This document shows, in pieces, positions 5,832 to 6,332 of a stretch of 6,332 nt of DNA (positions within the stretch are counted from its first letter, which is position 1; the number at the start of each line of letters is the position of its first letter). Under the pieces are notes generated by a model. That model searched no databases and was not told the origin of the DNA. It saw nothing but the letters and a program-made list of their open reading frames with translations. Origin of the DNA: an uncultured Collinsella sp. (GTDB taxonomy: Bacteria; Actinomycetota; Coriobacteriia; Coriobacteriales; Coriobacteriaceae). A program made the translations under genes and the position numbers. The stretch covers positions 1 through 6,332 of the forward strand of contig URUI01000090.1 in assembly GCA_900551015.1 (NCBI GenBank), in the 5' to 3' direction.

Positions 5832-5853
5832 AAAAAAGCCTCCGAAGAGGCTT
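5832..5853 (-). terminator. intrinsic terminator of tRNA-Leu
   Basis: On the minus strand the stem AAGCCTC / GAGGCTT closes on a TTCG tetraloop, and the downstream arm runs into a six-T tract. It starts 12 nt after the CCA of tRNA-Leu. It ends only 27 nt before the phosphatase start codon, so it also acts as the leader of the signalling operon. Confidence 0.92.
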
Positions 5854-5864
5854 CTCAAATGCGA

Positions 5865-5954
5865 TGGTGTCGGAGGCGGGACTTGAACCCGCATGACCAA
5901 AAAGCGGTCACTAGCACCTCAAGCTAGCGCGTCTGCCAATTCCGCCACTCCGAC
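5865..5954 (-). tRNA. tRNA-Leu(GAG)
   Basis: This is a complete 90-nt class II tRNA with encoded CCA. The acceptor stem is GTCGGAG / CTCCGAC with discriminator A. The anticodon stem CTAGC/GCTAG surrounds loop TTGAGGT, giving anticodon GAG (leucine codons CUC and CUU). The long variable arm TGACC / GGTCA is as expected for leucine tRNAs. The T arm is GCGGG TTCAAGT CCCGC. A terminator follows at once. Confidence 0.98.
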
Positions 5955-5971
5955 ATGCTATGTTGTTGATT

Positions 5972-5996
5972 CGCGGTTCGTTTTGTTGGACCCGCG
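5972..5996 (-). other. hairpin in the tRNA-Leu precursor leader
   Basis: In the predicted 50-nt leader between the tRNA-Leu promoter and the mature 5' end, CGCGG and CCGCG can pair across a 15-nt loop on the minus strand. Leaders of the two tRNA-Gly transcripts are only about 6 nt. The hairpin might influence 5' processing, but it could be incidental. Confidence 0.3.
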
Positions 5997-6011
5997 CGTT
6001 CAACGAGGAAG

Positions 6012-6041
6012 ATAATAACCTATGATTCGAGAACTGTGCAA
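6012..6041 (-). promoter_or_regulatory. promoter of tRNA-Leu
   Basis: On the minus strand TTGCAC (6041-6036) and TATTAT (6017-6012) are separated by 18 nt. Immediately upstream is the A-tract GAAAAAAGTGC (about 6042-6058), matching the intact tRNA-Gly promoter at 20 of 21 positions. Transcription would start near 6005, leaving a leader of about 50 nt. It may also supply transcription to the downstream phosphatase operon by read-through. Confidence 0.78.
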
Positions 6042-6058
6042 GCACTTTTTTCAAAAAA

Positions 6059-6221
6059 TAGAAATTTTTTTCTGAAAGCAAGCGTCTTGAATGGTCAAAA
6101 TGCTCAAATCCGTTGACATTTTCACAAGGATATATTAGGAAGCAAGCGAATTCGTTTTCAAAAAAAGGCGGGCGCGCCGAAGGCAGCTCAAAAATCAAAA
6201 GACGAAAATCACTGAAAATAC
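6059..6221. other. AT-rich divergent intergenic region, no gene seen
   Basis: This stretch separates the leftward tRNA-Leu promoter from a rightward promoter. It is clearly more AT-rich than the rest of the window and carries several A- and T-tracts. A perfect TTGACA (6113-6118) on the plus strand lacks a -10 at normal spacing. GGCGCGCC and a short GC stem beside a seven-base A/T run near 6160-6180 could form a weak minus-strand terminator. No reading frame here looks coding. Confidence 0.5.
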
Positions 6222-6250
6222 TTGATTTTTCGGCATAAATGGGATATAGT
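6222..6250 (+). promoter_or_regulatory. rightward sigma70-type promoter
   Basis: TTGATT (6222-6227) and TATAGT (6245-6250) are exactly 17 nt apart on the plus strand, with a start expected near 6257. It would drive the gene that begins close to the right edge. It is divergent from the tRNA-Leu promoter about 180 bp away. Confidence 0.6.
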
Positions 6251-6274
6251 TGTCATAGAATCCATCGGAAAGAA

Positions 6275-6332
6275 ATGAAACGTTACGAAACCGATTTCGC
6301 ATCGGCGGAGCTCACGCCGTTTCGATGCATCC
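6275..6332 (+). CDS. possible N-terminus of a rightward gene, cut by the window edge
   Basis: An ATG at 6275 follows GGAAAG (6267-6272), a plausible though close ribosome binding site, and lies about 18 nt after the predicted start of the 6222-6250 promoter. The frame stays open to the edge and reads MKRYETDFASAELTPFRCI. I do not recognise it. Nineteen codons cannot prove coding, and the same bases can fold into hairpins, so an untranslated structured leader is the alternative. Confidence 0.4.
   Translation, partial: MKRYETDFASAELTPFRCI

Noticed and set aside
6113..6144. Perfect -35 TTGACA on the plus strand followed by TATATT
   Set aside because: The two boxes are only about 12 nt apart, and at 16-18 nt spacing the -10 is poor. 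The 6222-6250 promoter is better placed.
6160..6180. GC stem next to a T7 run on the minus strand as a terminator
   Set aside because: The stem is only 4 bp and no minus-strand gene is seen to its right. The neighbouring gene appears to be divergent.
1..6332. CRISPR array, transposase or integrase
   Set aside because: No regularly spaced repeats and no recombinase-like protein in any frame. The repeats found are few, short and tRNA-related.

Overview
The window looks like part of a chromosome from an anaerobic gut actinobacterium of the class Coriobacteriia, with Collinsella as my best guess. The base composition is moderately high in GC. The glycosidase has the motif style of actinobacterial GH13 enzymes, and the tRNA genes are scattered singly with CCA encoded and each its own terminator. 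The genus is an inference from overall style, since no marker gene is present.

Almost everything is read on the minus strand. From right to left the order is as follows. A rightward (plus) promoter and a probable gene start run off the right edge (6222-6332). Next come the tRNA-Leu(GAG) promoter, gene and terminator (6041-5832). Then there is a two-gene signalling unit: a 781-residue PAS-GAF-PP2C phosphatase (5805-3460) and a 248-residue protein that fuses a STAS anti-anti-sigma domain to an RsbW/SpoIIAB-type kinase domain (3381-2635). A tRNA-Gly(GCC) with promoter and terminator follows (2570-2416). After that lies about 500 bp without genes (2453-1931), holding repeated modules, a large imperfect hairpin, a second terminator and a 19-nt remnant of a tRNA-Gly 3' end. 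Then come a GH13 alpha-glucosidase (1930-197) and a second tRNA-Gly(GCC), cut by the left edge.

The phosphatase and the STAS-kinase fusion carry the parts of a partner-switching system: a sensor phosphatase (RsbU/SpoIIE-like), an antagonist (RsbV/SpoIIAA-like) and a kinase/anti-sigma (RsbW/SpoIIAB-like). The last two are joined in one chain. No sigma factor is in the window, so the output is unknown. The first gene starts only 27 nt after the tRNA-Leu terminator, and no clear terminator follows the second gene before the tRNA-Gly promoter. The signalling unit may therefore be transcriptionally linked to its flanking tRNA genes.

The alpha-glucosidase is a stand-alone carbohydrate gene lying between two tRNA-Gly genes that are identical over the visible 53 nt. 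The intergenic stretch beside it has copies of a 26-nt module, tRNA T-arm pieces in both orientations and a 26-position hairpin stem. This suggests a tRNA-associated repeat hotspot. The three tRNA promoters share an unusually well conserved upstream A-tract motif.
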